Assembly (NCBI GenBank): GCA_950097015.1
Contig: CATNEN010000001.1
Location: forward strand, 15,993,501 to 16,057,500
Direction of reading: 5' to 3'
Length of the DNA stretch: 64,000 nucleotides
Source of the DNA: Macrostomum hystrix
Lineage: Eukaryota; Platyhelminthes; Macrostomidae
A program made the position numbers and the translations under genes. Positions 11,640 to 21,300 of this stretch are shown here, one piece after another (within the stretch, counting starts at the first letter, position 1; every line of letters starts with the position of its first letter). A model generated the notes under the pieces. The model saw only the letters and a list, made by a program, of their open reading frames with translations. It was not told the DNA's origin and made no database searches.

Positions 11640-12146
11640 AGAAAAGTCTGCTAATTCTGCGACGCCAATCCAGCCCAGCTAATATTCCAGACATTGCAGC
11701 AGATCACACAAGATTTCCACAGTCGGCTTTTTGAGCACTTCTTTCATCGCTTCTCAGAGCATCAAAGCATCGCTTCTCAAATCTGCATCACCAAAGCGTG
11801 TGGTGACAGTGCTGCTATTCAGCTGTTCAAAGTGATAGATGGGTGCAAAGTTGACCATAAGCTTAAGATCATGGAAGCCTCGCACATCTGATTGCACAAA
11901 CCCAGCTTGAATGTGCAGCTTGCAGGCAGTGGGGTGGAGCGGGAGCACAGAGTACTCTGAACAGTGCCTAGCGTCTTTCTTTCTCTCTTCCCCTCTCTCT
12001 CTCGGTTTATGGTAGTTGGAACCCTGTCCAGAACGAATTGAACCGACAATGGACTGTACATATTTTTCTGTTAAATATACAGGTTGTGTTGCTCTCTATA
12101 TTAAGTTTGCCCTGAAGATGTCAGTTTGACGAAACGCGTTGGCAAC
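11640..12146 (+). mobile_element. 3' fragment of a Penelope-like element
   Basis: The plus strand holds the end of a PLE GIY-YIG region: the segment reading IQLFKVIDGCKVDHKLKIME at about 11815-11874 matches the tail of the better preserved PLE at 28394-30275 (MFKVIDSCSQENKLNILEAM). An in-frame TGA follows at about 11888, and the family tail (KPSLNVQLAG) continues after it. At 12112-12139 lies the same CTGAAGATG...GAAACG hairpin found 3' of that PLE. The copy is 5'-truncated, has lost coding ability, and its 3' flank is separated by the Harbinger element inserted at 12150; PLE-like 3' sequence may resume at 15205. Confidence 0.7.
12112..12139 (+). other. PLE-associated CTGAAGA-hairpin-GAAA motif (copy 1)
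   Basis: CTGAAGATGTCA is followed by a GTT loop, then TGACGAAACG. GTCA pairs with TGAC, and the flanks CTGAAGA and GAAA match the two strands of the hammerhead ribozyme core (CUGANGA and GAAA), except for one extra T between CTGAAGA and the stem. The second copy at 27841-27871 has a compensated stem (GACC/GGTC) and the same extra T. Confidence 0.55.
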
Positions 12147-12556
12147 ACAGGGCCCGTTCTACGAGCGTATAAAGCTTTCGTAAGTTCCGTCGTACGCTCT
12201 AACTTAAACACGAGAACAAAGAACTGTCTGAGAACGTTCTTACGTGCGTTCGGAGAAACTTTCGCAGATGCGTCGTAACTTACGCAGGGGCTGCGATCAA
12301 ACTTAAGAACTGGCGTCTTACTTTTACCGTAAGCGGAATTTTTACCGTCCCTTTTTAGTTATCTTTGAGACGCATGCTGTACTTATTTAGTAATTCAAGT
12401 AACGAATGACACTCACATTTTCATATCAATAGACAAAAACATCGAACGGCAATACTCTATTGCCATTGGTTCACACCACCATTATATTTAACTTTTACAG
12501 TTGCCACAACACATTCCAATACAGACACAGGTCCTTGATAATCAGAGAAAGAAGAC

Positions 12557-13357
12557 CTACACGTCATTAAAATGGACCAATTGCCTACTCTCAAAATTCT
12601 TTTTTGTGTCCTTTTCGATCGCCAGTCTCTCCTGCTCAATGTGTAGACGCCCCCTCTCGATCTGCAGCCTCTCTTTCTCGACGAAAAATCGGTCAGTTTC
12701 GATCTTCAGTCGGTCTTCCTCCACCCGGAGACGTTTTGTTTCCAAGGATCCAATCAGCTCAAGCTTGCTTTGATCTGTCTGACGCTTCTTGTTCTTGGCA
12801 GCAGAAGCGGCAGCAGGCGTGGCAGCAGACTCTTCGCTGTCTCCATCGTCGGCAGTGTCGTACTCAGGCGATGCACATCTGTCAACTTCTTCGACAGATT
12901 TACCAGCAGGTAAACTAGCAGCCACCGAGCTTGATGACGCAGCCTGTCCCTTAGATGCAGGCAACTGCAACTTGTCAACACCGCATGGCACACCTTCCAT
13001 GACCTGGGGTCGGATCGACTGCGCAGCCTTCTCATCGAAGCTCGACAACTGCGGGGCCTGCGACGGACCGCCTCCTGTCTTAGCTTGCTCCTTGTGGATG
13101 CTGGCGAGCTTGTGCTTCAGTTGACTCTTAAAGTCGGACCACCGCTTGCGGCAGTTTTTGGCTGATCGTCCTTGCCCGCCGACTGAATTCACGATATCGG
13201 CAATTTGCTGCCATCCGCGTTTTTTGCGTAAATTTGCTTCGACAGTATTAGCGGAGCTCTCCAAGTAATTTTTGCGCTTGGTCGTTGCCTGCTGCAGTGT
13301 CTCGATTTAGATCACGGACCACTTGGCCGCGTGTTTCAGAGCTGCGTTGGAACTCAT
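12557..13357 (-). pseudogene. Harbinger Myb/SANT-like DNA-binding protein
   Basis: Read on the minus strand from the ATG at 13357 (MSSNAALKHAAKWSVI) the frame meets one TAA at 13307-13309 and then stays open to 12557. The N-terminal 90 residues form a Myb/SANT-like trihelix: tryptophan in KW at the start, then RKKRGWQQIADIVNSVGG, then KNCRKRWSDFKSQLKHKL. The middle is Ala/Ser-rich and acidic, and the last 70 residues (TKRLRVEEDRLKIETDRFFV and onward) are a heptad-like coiled coil. In PIF/Harbinger elements this second protein binds the transposase, helps nuclear import and DNA binding. The single nonsense codon lies inside the trihelix, so the intact protein is not made unless translation starts downstream at 13264. 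Confidence 0.8.
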
Positions 13358-13850
13358 GGCTTGTCTGGCACATTCACAAGGATCTGCTTGTCTTTGTTCA
13401 GCCCTTATATTGCTACTCCATTGACTTCGATTGGCGCATCACCTTCTCTCTCTAACACTCGCAGCCTGCGGGGGTGCTAAGGTTGTTACGTTAGTGTTAG
13501 AGAGAGAGAGAGAGGTGTTAACAAGAGAGAAGGTGATGCGTTTTCAACGTTGCGGAGTATGGATTGCATTCATTGGCGGAAAGATCAATGAGGTGATGCG
13601 AAAGTTAAAAACCAGCCCGGTGTGCAATTATCATCAGGTCGGCCTGAGGCGGCATTTCACAAAGGATGTCTTACATATATCTGATTGGCTGGGGAATTTA
13701 TGGCCACCTGCTGCTCCAGTTGTTACAACCCACACTTGGTTGAATCGGTTTTAATTTTATCAGTTGAACATTTCTTTCCTTTAGAATTGAAGGAATTGAG
13801 CCCCACCCGAAATATAGGAGACAGTTTAAAGGAATGCCAGAGTCACCAAA

Positions 13851-14863
13851 ATGAATTCCTTAGACTTGACATTCGCTCAGCACGCCTTAAGAACTGAAAA
13901 ACGATTTCGGGATCGACTCGACCCTCTCGAATTCACTGATCAGGAGATTTTCGAGCGGTACCGGCTGCCACGGCAACCATTGCTCGAGCTCATTGAGCTG
14001 CTGCGGCCACAACTGCAACGTCAGACGCGTCGCAACAGAGCAGTTTCCGTCGAGCTGCAGGCTTGCCTGGCTATGCGCTTTTTAGCAACGGGCTGCTTCC
14101 TCAGAGTCATTGGGGACGTTTTCAACTGCAGTTGCGGGGTTGTCACCGACGTTTGCAAGCTGCTTCAGGACATGGCGCCTGCTCATATTTCGTTTCCAAG
14201 CAATCAGCAGGCGGCGGCAGCTTCAGCTCGGGCATTTTGTGACATTTACGGAGTGCCCCAGGTGCTTGGAGCCATCGACTGCACGCACATCCGCAAGACG
14301 ACGGTGGAGTCTTCATCAATCGGAAAGGATTTCACTCGATCAATGTTCAGGCAGTCTGCACTGCCAATCTCTCATTTACCAACGTTGTCGCACGTTGGCC
14401 CGGCAGCAGCCACGACTCCTTCATCTTTCAGCAATCTGCGCTGAAGGACCTTCTCGCTGATGGGATTGCCGCCGGCTTCTTGGTTGGAGATGCGGGCTAT
14501 CAGCTCCGACCGTTTCTGATGACACCGTTCAGGGACCCACAGACGAATTCGGAGCAAAAATTCAACAGGCGACTGAGCAGAACTCGAATGACTATCGAAA
14601 TGGCATTCGGTGTTCTGAAATCGAGATTTTGATGTCTCGATCACAGCGGAGGAACTCTGCAGTTTCATCCGAGCAAGGTGTGCAGCATTATCGTGGCATG
14701 CTGCGTGCTGCACAATTTTGCGATGGCCAGAGCTGTTCCACTTCCGCCTGAAGCTCTGCTGCTGGCCATAGAAGCAGCAGTTGAAAATCCAGCTGCACCA
14801 GCTGAGGACACGGCTGTTGGTCGAGCTGAGAGACAGCGAATAATGCAGCTGCTGCCACCGTGA
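13851..14863 (+). pseudogene. PIF/Harbinger DDE transposase
   Basis: From ATG 13851 the first 150 residues match HARBI1-type transposases: an N-terminal helix-rich region (EIFERYRLPRQPLLELIELL), ACLAMRFLATGCFLRVIGDVF, then GAIDCTHIR, which holds the first catalytic Asp. A frameshift near 14300-14330 moves coding to another frame, where WPGSSHDSFIFQQS, GDAGYQLRPFLMTPF (second Asp) and RTRMTIEMAFGVLKSRF (catalytic Glu) follow. A TGA at 14630-14632 stands where the family has an Arg codon, consistent with CGA to TGA deamination. Beyond it VACCVLHNFAM and an acidic tail run to 14863. Two lesions, so it is a pseudogene. Confidence 0.88.
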
Positions 14864-15204
14864 ACCATTATAGGACGATTGCTATTTCCTGCTACTCACA
14901 AACAAAATTATGTTGAAACAGTTTCTACAGTCTTTATATAAATAATAATTTGTGCTTGTTATATTGGTGTCTTCACTGCAAAAGTGACAGGTCCGACCTG
15001 TCTTAGATTTACGACGGTACTTAGGAGGCCGCTGTGACTTTAAAAAGTTTCACCGAACGCAAATTTACGCACGTGCGGTGACTTAAGAAGCTTCTTAAAT
15101 CTAAGAACGATCTTAAGATACGATGGCTTCACCGAACACTTAACGACATTGCGGCAGCGTAAGTTTGAACTTAGAGATACGCAAGCTTTTTAGAACGGCC
15201 CACA

Positions 15205-15954
15205 TGTTTTTGTAAGCGTTTATTTTCAGAGTGAAACAAACTTATACCTGTTTCAAACGTGTACATAATTCGATCGGAAGTTCAAATTTTCACTCGCTAC
15301 CACGGCGCTGATGTTCTCAATAAGTGCCGCTCCACATATTCGCAGTGCACAACTTTTGGTACCACTCGATGAGTTCTATGAAGCCAGCCTCCTAGAAGGT
15401 GGCATCCAGCTGACGCAGTGATCCGTTGGCGGCATTGATAACTTGCTTGTGTAAGATGAATGTTGTGCATGCGCCAATTCGGTGTAGGAAGGAAACTTTT
15501 GAATCGGGCCGGAGAGGGCCTTTTTATCTTTTTTTGTGGAGAAAAAAATAATATTGATACGCACCTTGATTTTTATTACGACCGGCTGAAGGCCAGCCTG
15601 TGTTGTCCGCATTCCTTTAGCTGGAGGAGATTGACATACTGAAGTCTGCTGAGCAGCCTCCAGGCAATCTGAGTGGTCAGTGCAGACTTGGTACTGTGGG
15701 AGGACTTGGGAGTAGGGTCATTGCGGTTTCCCGTGCGCACTCATTTTGACACGCATTGAAGTTTAGTCTATGGTACAAACCCGCCCTATCTTCACTTCGT
15801 TCTGCCAGTGATGCTTGCCCCTTCTTTAAAAGCTACACGTATTGCCCTGCTTATTCACCCTTGAGATGATCTGATTATTTGAAATGCTAAAATAACAAAA
15901 TAGACTTACAACCGGTTCTTCCTTCCCAAATACGAACTCGTGTCAGATATCACA
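15205..15954. other. Spacer between Harbinger and gypsy-like elements
   Basis: The first ~100 bases may be the continuation of the PLE 3' sequence interrupted at 12149. I see no conserved ORF, no convincing LTR and no clear tRNA primer-binding site upstream of the gag ATG at 15955. Confidence 0.4.
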
Positions 15955-17256
15955 ATGGCGTCGCAAGCAGGATGTCTTGGTCCTTTAGACCTAAACGATA
16001 CGGACCGTGCATTGACATGGCTTATTGCATTTCGCGCCTTGGCTCGAGCGCGAAAGTGGACAGATACAGTCGAAAGTCGACAAATTGCAGACAACTTCCT
16101 AGCTCTTTGTGGCTTGAATTCCTTGGAAAAGCTCTCATGCCTGCTGGCTCCTGCAGAAGTAGACACACAAACATTTAGCGCTATCGAAGATGCCATCAGA
16201 ACATATCTCCAGCCCAAAGAGCGGCTGGTTCTCAGCGAAAGGACGAAATTTTACTCGCTTCGACAACACGACAACGAAGCCTTGCCGGACTTTCTTGTGC
16301 GTTTGAAGAAGGCAGCTCGCACCTGCAAGTTTGACCAACTGAAGCGGGCGGCGAGCCCCGAGGACGAAATGATCAAGCTCGCGCTTGTAGCCGGCATGCA
16401 CTGTCCACGGACCCAGCAGAAGGTTCTTGAGGCCATGCAAGTGAAGGAGCTTCCTGTTGCTGAAATTATCGAACTGGTGCATCAGCTAGGTCAGATGAAG
16501 CAATTCGTCGAGTCTCAGGCATCACCGAATCAGCGGTGCAACGTTGCCGCAGAGATAAACCACAGCGATTCTCGGCGACAGGCAGCAAACCGTAACTGTG
16601 GTTACTGTGGCAAATCTCACGCAACGGGCAAGTGCCCCGCCTTTGGCAAGACCTGCAGCAAATGTTCAAAGGCAAATCATTTCGCTTCGGTGTGCCGCTC
16701 CTCACGGCCAAAACACGTACATCATGCCGACGATGACCCTGCCAGTTGTTCGCAGCCGGAAGTTCTACACCTCTCTGACGCCGACGCAATTCATGCCATA
16801 GCTAGCAGTGCTATGGAAGACGTTGTCATCATGGGGGCCCGTGTGCCCATGCAGCTGGATACAGGTGCTGCGGTAAGCATAATATCCTCCGTCATCTGGG
16901 ACCGCATCGGCCGTCCCGCACTGCAGACGTCTCACCGCAGGCTCCAAGCATATGACGGGCATCAGCTCCAAGTTATGGGCTCATTGCCAACCGCAATCGA
17001 ATTCCGAGGTCGGCTACACCCTGTTACCATGACGGTTGTCAGAGCCAGCAACGATTTTGGTCTTCTGGGCCGAGACCTTCTAGATTCCAATAGCATCTTT
17101 AGCGTTGCGGCTGGAACCAACAATGTGCCAAAGATTGAGAATCTGCCAATAATCAAAGGCCAGAAAGCAACAATGACAATGATCCAATGGTGGATGGCGC
17201 TGCGCCCAAGTTCTGCCGCGCTCGCCCGGTGCCACTTGCACTCGAGTCGGCCGTGA
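15955..17256 (+). CDS. Gag-protease ORF of a Ty3/gypsy-type retrotransposon
   Basis: The ATG at 15955 (MASQAGCLGPLDL) starts a capsid-like Gag of about 200 residues, followed by two zinc knuckles near residue 214 (CGYCGKSHATGKC and CSKCSKANHFASVC) and a pepsin-type retroviral protease with the active site LDTGAAVSII near residue 300 and LLGRDLL towards its end. The two knuckles differ from the single knuckle of many gypsy elements. The frame ends at 17256 in unrelated residues after a shift relative to the RT frame near 17180, so Gag-Pol would need a frameshift there; programmed or accidental cannot be told. No LTR pair was found. Confidence 0.85.
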   Translation: MASQAGCLGPLDLNDTDRALTWLIAFRALARARKWTDTVESRQIADNFLALCGLNSLEKLSCLLAPAEVDTQTFSAIEDAIRTYLQPKERLVLSERTKFYSLRQHDNEALPDFLVRLKKAARTCKFDQLKRAASPEDEMIKLALVAGMHCPRTQQKVLEAMQVKELPVAEIIELVHQLGQMKQFVESQASPNQRCNVAAEINHSDSRRQAANRNCGYCGKSHATGKCPAFGKTCSKCSKANHFASVCRSSRPKHVHHADDDPASCSQPEVLHLSDADAIHAIASSAMEDVVIMGARVPMQLDTGAAVSIISSVIWDRIGRPALQTSHRRLQAYDGHQLQVMGSLPTAIEFRGRLHPVTMTVVRASNDFGLLGRDLLDSNSIFSVAAGTNNVPKIENLPIIKGQKATMTMIQWWMALRPSSAALARCHLHSSRP

Positions 17257-19463
17257 ACTCCGAGCTGAACAGACTGCAGCAACTTGGCGTAATTGAACCC
17301 ATCGACGGACCGGTGAGTAACTCCTCCCCGGTGGTCTGGGTAAAGAAAAAGGACGGCACGCTACGGATGTGCGCCGACTATAGCGTGCATGTAAATGCTA
17401 AGATCCAATCCGAAGACTATCCGATCCCAAGTGTGGAGTATCTGCTGGCAAAGTTAAAAAATGCAAAGAAGTTTGCGAAAGTAGACTTACGCTCCGCCTA
17501 CTGGCAAATTGAACTTGATGAAGATGCTCAGGACCTCTCCATAATTAACACGTCGAAAGGACTCTTTCGGGTCAAAAGGCTTCAGATGGGTATGAAGAAT
17601 GCATCCTTCATCTTCCAGCGAACAATGGAGAGCATTCTATCGGACCTCAAAGGAGTTCTCATCTACCAGGACGATGTCTTAGTGTTTGCCGAGAACCAAG
17701 ATTCCCTGAAAAAGAGGCTTCGGGCTGTAAAGACACGATTAGCAGAGAAGCACGTCACCATCAACGAGGACAAGTGTGTCGAGGAAGCAGATGAAATTTC
17801 TTTCTTGGGCTTCCAAATATCTGCCGCTGGCATCAAGCCAGACGACAGGCTGGTGGAAAAGATACTCAAAATTGCCTCACCAACTGGTAAAAAGGAACTG
17901 GAACAGTTTGTAGGGCTTGTCAATTTCTTCGGCCGACTCATCCCAAACTTCTCTTGCAAGGTCGAGCCGCTCAATCGCCTTCGCCGAGCTGACACGCCAT
18001 TTCGGTGGACTGACGAATGCGAGCGCGCATTTCAAGCTTAAAAAAACGAGATCGCATCAAAGCCTGTGGTTCAGCCCTACTCATTGGAGAAGGAGCTCAC
18101 TCTCACAACTGACGCCTCGAAAGGTGCTCTCGCTGGTGTAGTCACACAGGAAGGACACCCTGTTATCTACATATCTCGAAGCGTCACAAAATCGGAGCAA
18201 AACTACTCGAATATCGAGCGGGAGGCACTGGCAATATTTTGGGCCGTCAACAGACTGAAACACTATCTGCTAGGAAGAAACTTCACAATTCAGACGGACC
18301 ACAAACCATTGATCAGTCTCCTGGGACAAGCAAGCGGAATCCCACTCAACACCTCAACGCGAATCTCTCGCTGGGCAATGGCATTAATGCACTATAATTA
18401 CACCATTCGCTACGAGCCGGGCAGCGATATTCCGCATGCTGACGCTCTGTCTCGACTGCGCTTCACTGATGCAACGCTTGACTCCAAGGACGTCTCCCAG
18501 GCTATAAACTGCGTTGCGTTCGAGACCCCTGTCATCTCACGTCAACGCCTTTTGGCCGAACTTGACCTGGACACCCTTTCTCAAAAGATCATGACCCGGG
18601 TTCGTTCCGGCGATTGGTACCGGTGTTCCCAGGCTGAGCAGGCTTTCGAGAGGGTGGCTGAGTCGCTCACTATTGAAGACGGACTATTATTCAAAGGCCG
18701 CCAAGCCTATATTCCACCGCGGCTTCGCAAGGAAGCTTTCAAAACAGCACACAGCACCCACTCCGGCTACATCGCCACCTTTAATTTGATGTCCCTGTCG
18801 TGTTGGTGGCCCGGGATGCGCTCAGACGTTGAGCGATTTGTCCGGCAGTGCACTGACTGCAGCAAATTGAGACCTAGACTTCTAAAGACTAGAGACACCT
18901 GGCCCAACACGGACTACCCGTTTCAAAAGCTTCATATCGATTGGGCGTATATCAAAGATGTCGGAAACATTCTTATCGTGGTCGATGCCTATTCCGGCTG
19001 GATTGAGGCATTTCCATGCAAAGACAGGTCTAGCGACTCTGTGATTCGCTCCCTGCGAACAGTTGTGACTCGATTTGGTGTCCCAGAGTTGCTGGTCTCA
19101 GACAATGCACCAGAGTTCGTCAGCGACGCATTCAGAACATGGCTGAAGCTGAATGGAGTCAGAAAGCTTGAGTCACCCACCTACTACCCGCAAGCAAATG
19201 GTGCTGCTGAACGAGCTGTTCAGACAGTCAAGAGAGCTTTACGCGCGTGGACCGAAAAGATCACTCATGCTGAATTTACCCCCTTTTTACAGCGTGTCCT
19301 ATTCCACCACCGCAACTCTGCGCAATCGCTCCACGTCGGAAGAAGGCTGGCAGAACACCGCGCAAATGCTCCTAATATGAGTAGAGCACAGCCTAACGAA
19401 CAAACGAGGGTGTGTTTGCATTGGGAACTCACCTCAAGTACCCTAGTCGAGCATCTAGGCTAG
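17187..19463 (+). pseudogene. Ty3/gypsy-type RT-RNase H-integrase, one nonsense codon
   Basis: The frame opens in KFCRARPVPLALE and continues through reverse transcriptase (VDLRSAYWQIEL; catalytic YQDDVLVF; FLGF), connection, RNase H (LTTDASKGALAGV with the first Asp, REALAIFWAV, QTDHKPL), a zinc-binding integrase N-domain (HSTHSGY, CTDCSK) and the integrase core (HIDWAY, SDNAPEF, NGAAERAVQTVKRA, the D-D-E triad). A TAA at 18039-18041 interrupts RT from RNase H in the same frame, in the context GCTTAAAAAAAC, where a single T-to-A change would explain it. After about residue 720 (LFHHRNS) the expected integrase C-terminal sequence disappears, so the 3' end is also degraded. Confidence 0.87.
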
Positions 19464-20037
19464 AAATTCTACGTTTTGCGTTCAGTTTGACAACGCAATA
19501 TAGTTAGAAAACTGTATTTGATTTTGTATTTCTTACAGCAGTAGTTCTGCATGTCCTCGATTTTTCAGACTATTGCAACATAGTTTTGTTTCTGAGCAAA
19601 TGAAGCGAATCGAAAAAAATGTACCCATACTTTTACAAAACGTAGCTCTGGCTGCTTTAAAGGCATTGGCACACTGCCGAAAGTGCACGTACGATTTCTC
19701 GAAACCCCGCAGAACATCGCTTAAATGCTCCTACTATAAGTAGAGCACAGTCCGACGAATACACCGGATGGTGTTATTCTTGTCTTGTTGTCTGTTTTTC
19801 TTCATGCGTTTCTACTTTTTGCGCTCTTTAGCATCAGAGTTAGAAGCATATTTTGATTGTGCTGAGCGCTGTTTCTGAACTCTAAGTCTAAGTCTTTTAA
19901 GTCTTGGTTATTTTAGCAATTGTGTGACACGCTATCACAGGTACAACAATATTTATCCCAATGAAGCGTGTAGTGAATAAAAATCAGCACACGGCATAGT
20001 GAGCATAGGTTGAGTGATCAGGTAAAACATTACATAA
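19464..20037. other. 3' flank of the gypsy-like element with a diverged direct repeat
   Basis: A diverged direct repeat is visible: AAATGCTCCTAATATGAGTA with AGAGCACAG at about 19366 and AAATGCTCCTACTATAAGTA with AGAGCACAG at about 19724. The 358-bp spacing could be an old internal duplication of element 3' sequence. No LTR could be defined. Confidence 0.45.
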
Positions 20038-20149
20038 TTGCTCCCTTTCGGCTCAAACACTTATTTGCAGTCTGCAACGGAAGTGCTCCATGGTACACAA
20101 AATAGCGCTGGCGCGACCGAAGTTCTTGTTGTCATTGAGGTAGAGGTCG
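20038..20149 (+). pseudogene. 5' part of an ORF split by a non-LTR insertion
   Basis: The open frame ending VLVVIEVEV just before the insertion point continues in the same frame after removal of the 6.5-kb element and one 13-bp duplicate, resuming at 26710. An acceptor-like sequence (CTTATTTGCAG) ends at 20073, so this may be the start of an exon. I do not recognise the product. It could be a host gene exon or part of an older transposon. Confidence 0.45.
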
Positions 20150-20435
20150 CTCGCACCGGCGGGACACAGTGCCTGTGTGGTATGAGTCAGTCCAGGCCCA
20201 CGGGCTATGGCCTGCGATGCCTCACACCTGCATCGTTTCTTGAGCAGGCCGGGCAGGAAAGAGACCTGTGCCTTCGGGTACAGGAATCCCTCCGCGCTGT
20301 CCCGTCAGCTGACCCATGGGTACGCGTCCCGCGAGTGTTCAAGGCTGACCCGAGGGCAGCCGGACAGAATGGGCAACAGCGCTGGATGACCCATCCAGGG
20401 CCTCCCGCAAAACTGGGTATCTCTAGCCCCGGCTG

Positions 20436-21068
20436 GAGGGAAAGGTGTCACCCTTTGACCTTAACAGGGTATGCGGCCAGTCCGCAGCGTTCGTGCACCT
20501 GTGCGTGATCAGGTACCTCTGGCTTCGGCTCTGAGGGAAAGGTGTCACCCTTTGACCTAAACAGGGTTTGCGGCCAGTCCGCAGCGTTCGTGCACCTGTG
20601 CGTGATCAGGTACCTCTGGCTACGGCTCTGAGGGAAAGGTGTCACCCTTTGACCTTAACAGGGTATGCGGCCAGTCCGCAGCGTTCGTGCACCTGTGCGT
20701 GATCAGGTACCTCTGGCTACGGCTCTGAGGGAAAGGTGTCACCCTTTGACCTTAACAGGGTATGCGGCCAGTCCGCAGCGTTCGTGCACATGTGCGTGAT
20801 CAGGTACCTCTGGCTTCGGCTCTGAGGGAAAGGTGTCACCCTTTGACCTAAACAGGGTTTGCGGCCAGTCCGCAGCGTTCGTGCACCTGTGCGTGATCAG
20901 GTACCTCTGGCTACGGCTCTGAGGGAAAGGTGTCACCCTTTGACCTAAACAGGGTTTGCGGCCAGTCCGCAGCGTTCGTGCACCTGTGCGTGATCAGGTA
21001 CCTCTGGCTACGGCTCTGAGGGAAAGGTGTCACCCTTTGACCTCAACATGGTTTGCGGCCAGTCCACA
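20436..21068 (+). repeat. 97-bp 5' UTR monomers, about 6.5 copies
   Basis: The sequence GAGGGAAAGGTGTCACCCTT recurs with exact 97-bp spacing (AAAGG at 20441, 20538, 20635, 20732, 20829, 20926 and 21023). Units differ by a few bases (CTTAACAGGGTATG or CTAAACAGGGTTTG). They precede ORF1 of the non-LTR element by about 230 bp, the position of promoter monomers in mouse L1 elements. Promoter function is an inference. Confidence 0.93.
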
Positions 21069-21300
21069 GGCCTCGGCGCTGGCTCAATGGCGCCCTCCAA
21101 TGTCCCAGTGTTGACCGTGCTGATGGACGCTTGACCAGGGAGTAGTCTGGCCTCCTACGGTTCCTCCCGGTGGTCCTGGCATCCCACCCCGGGTTGTAAC
21201 TTGTCTTTTTTGGCTGCCCCCGCTCAGCTTTGGGATCGCGGCTGAGCGGGTTATTCCTGCCTGTGTCTACAGGAAGCCCCTCTCCTCATTGCAGCTTCAA

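Larger units (their letters stand above)
12150..15201. mobile_element. PIF/Harbinger DNA transposon, decayed but full length
   Basis: A 3,052-bp element bounded by imperfect terminal inverted repeats: GGGCCCGTTCTACGAGCG at the left, and GGGCCGTTCTAAAAAGCTTG read inward from the right. It is flanked by the 3-bp direct repeat ACA (12147-12149 and 15202-15204), the duplication length of PIF/Harbinger. It carries the two typical divergent genes: a Myb/SANT-like protein (minus strand) and a DDE transposase (plus strand). Both are broken, so the copy is probably immobile. Inverted subterminal words (CTTACGTGCG and similar) extend some 130 bp inward at each end. Confidence 0.88.

Noticed and set aside
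15300-20037. LTR pair for the gypsy-type element
   Set aside because: No direct repeat with TG...CA ends could be found on the two sides of gag-pol; the element may be truncated.
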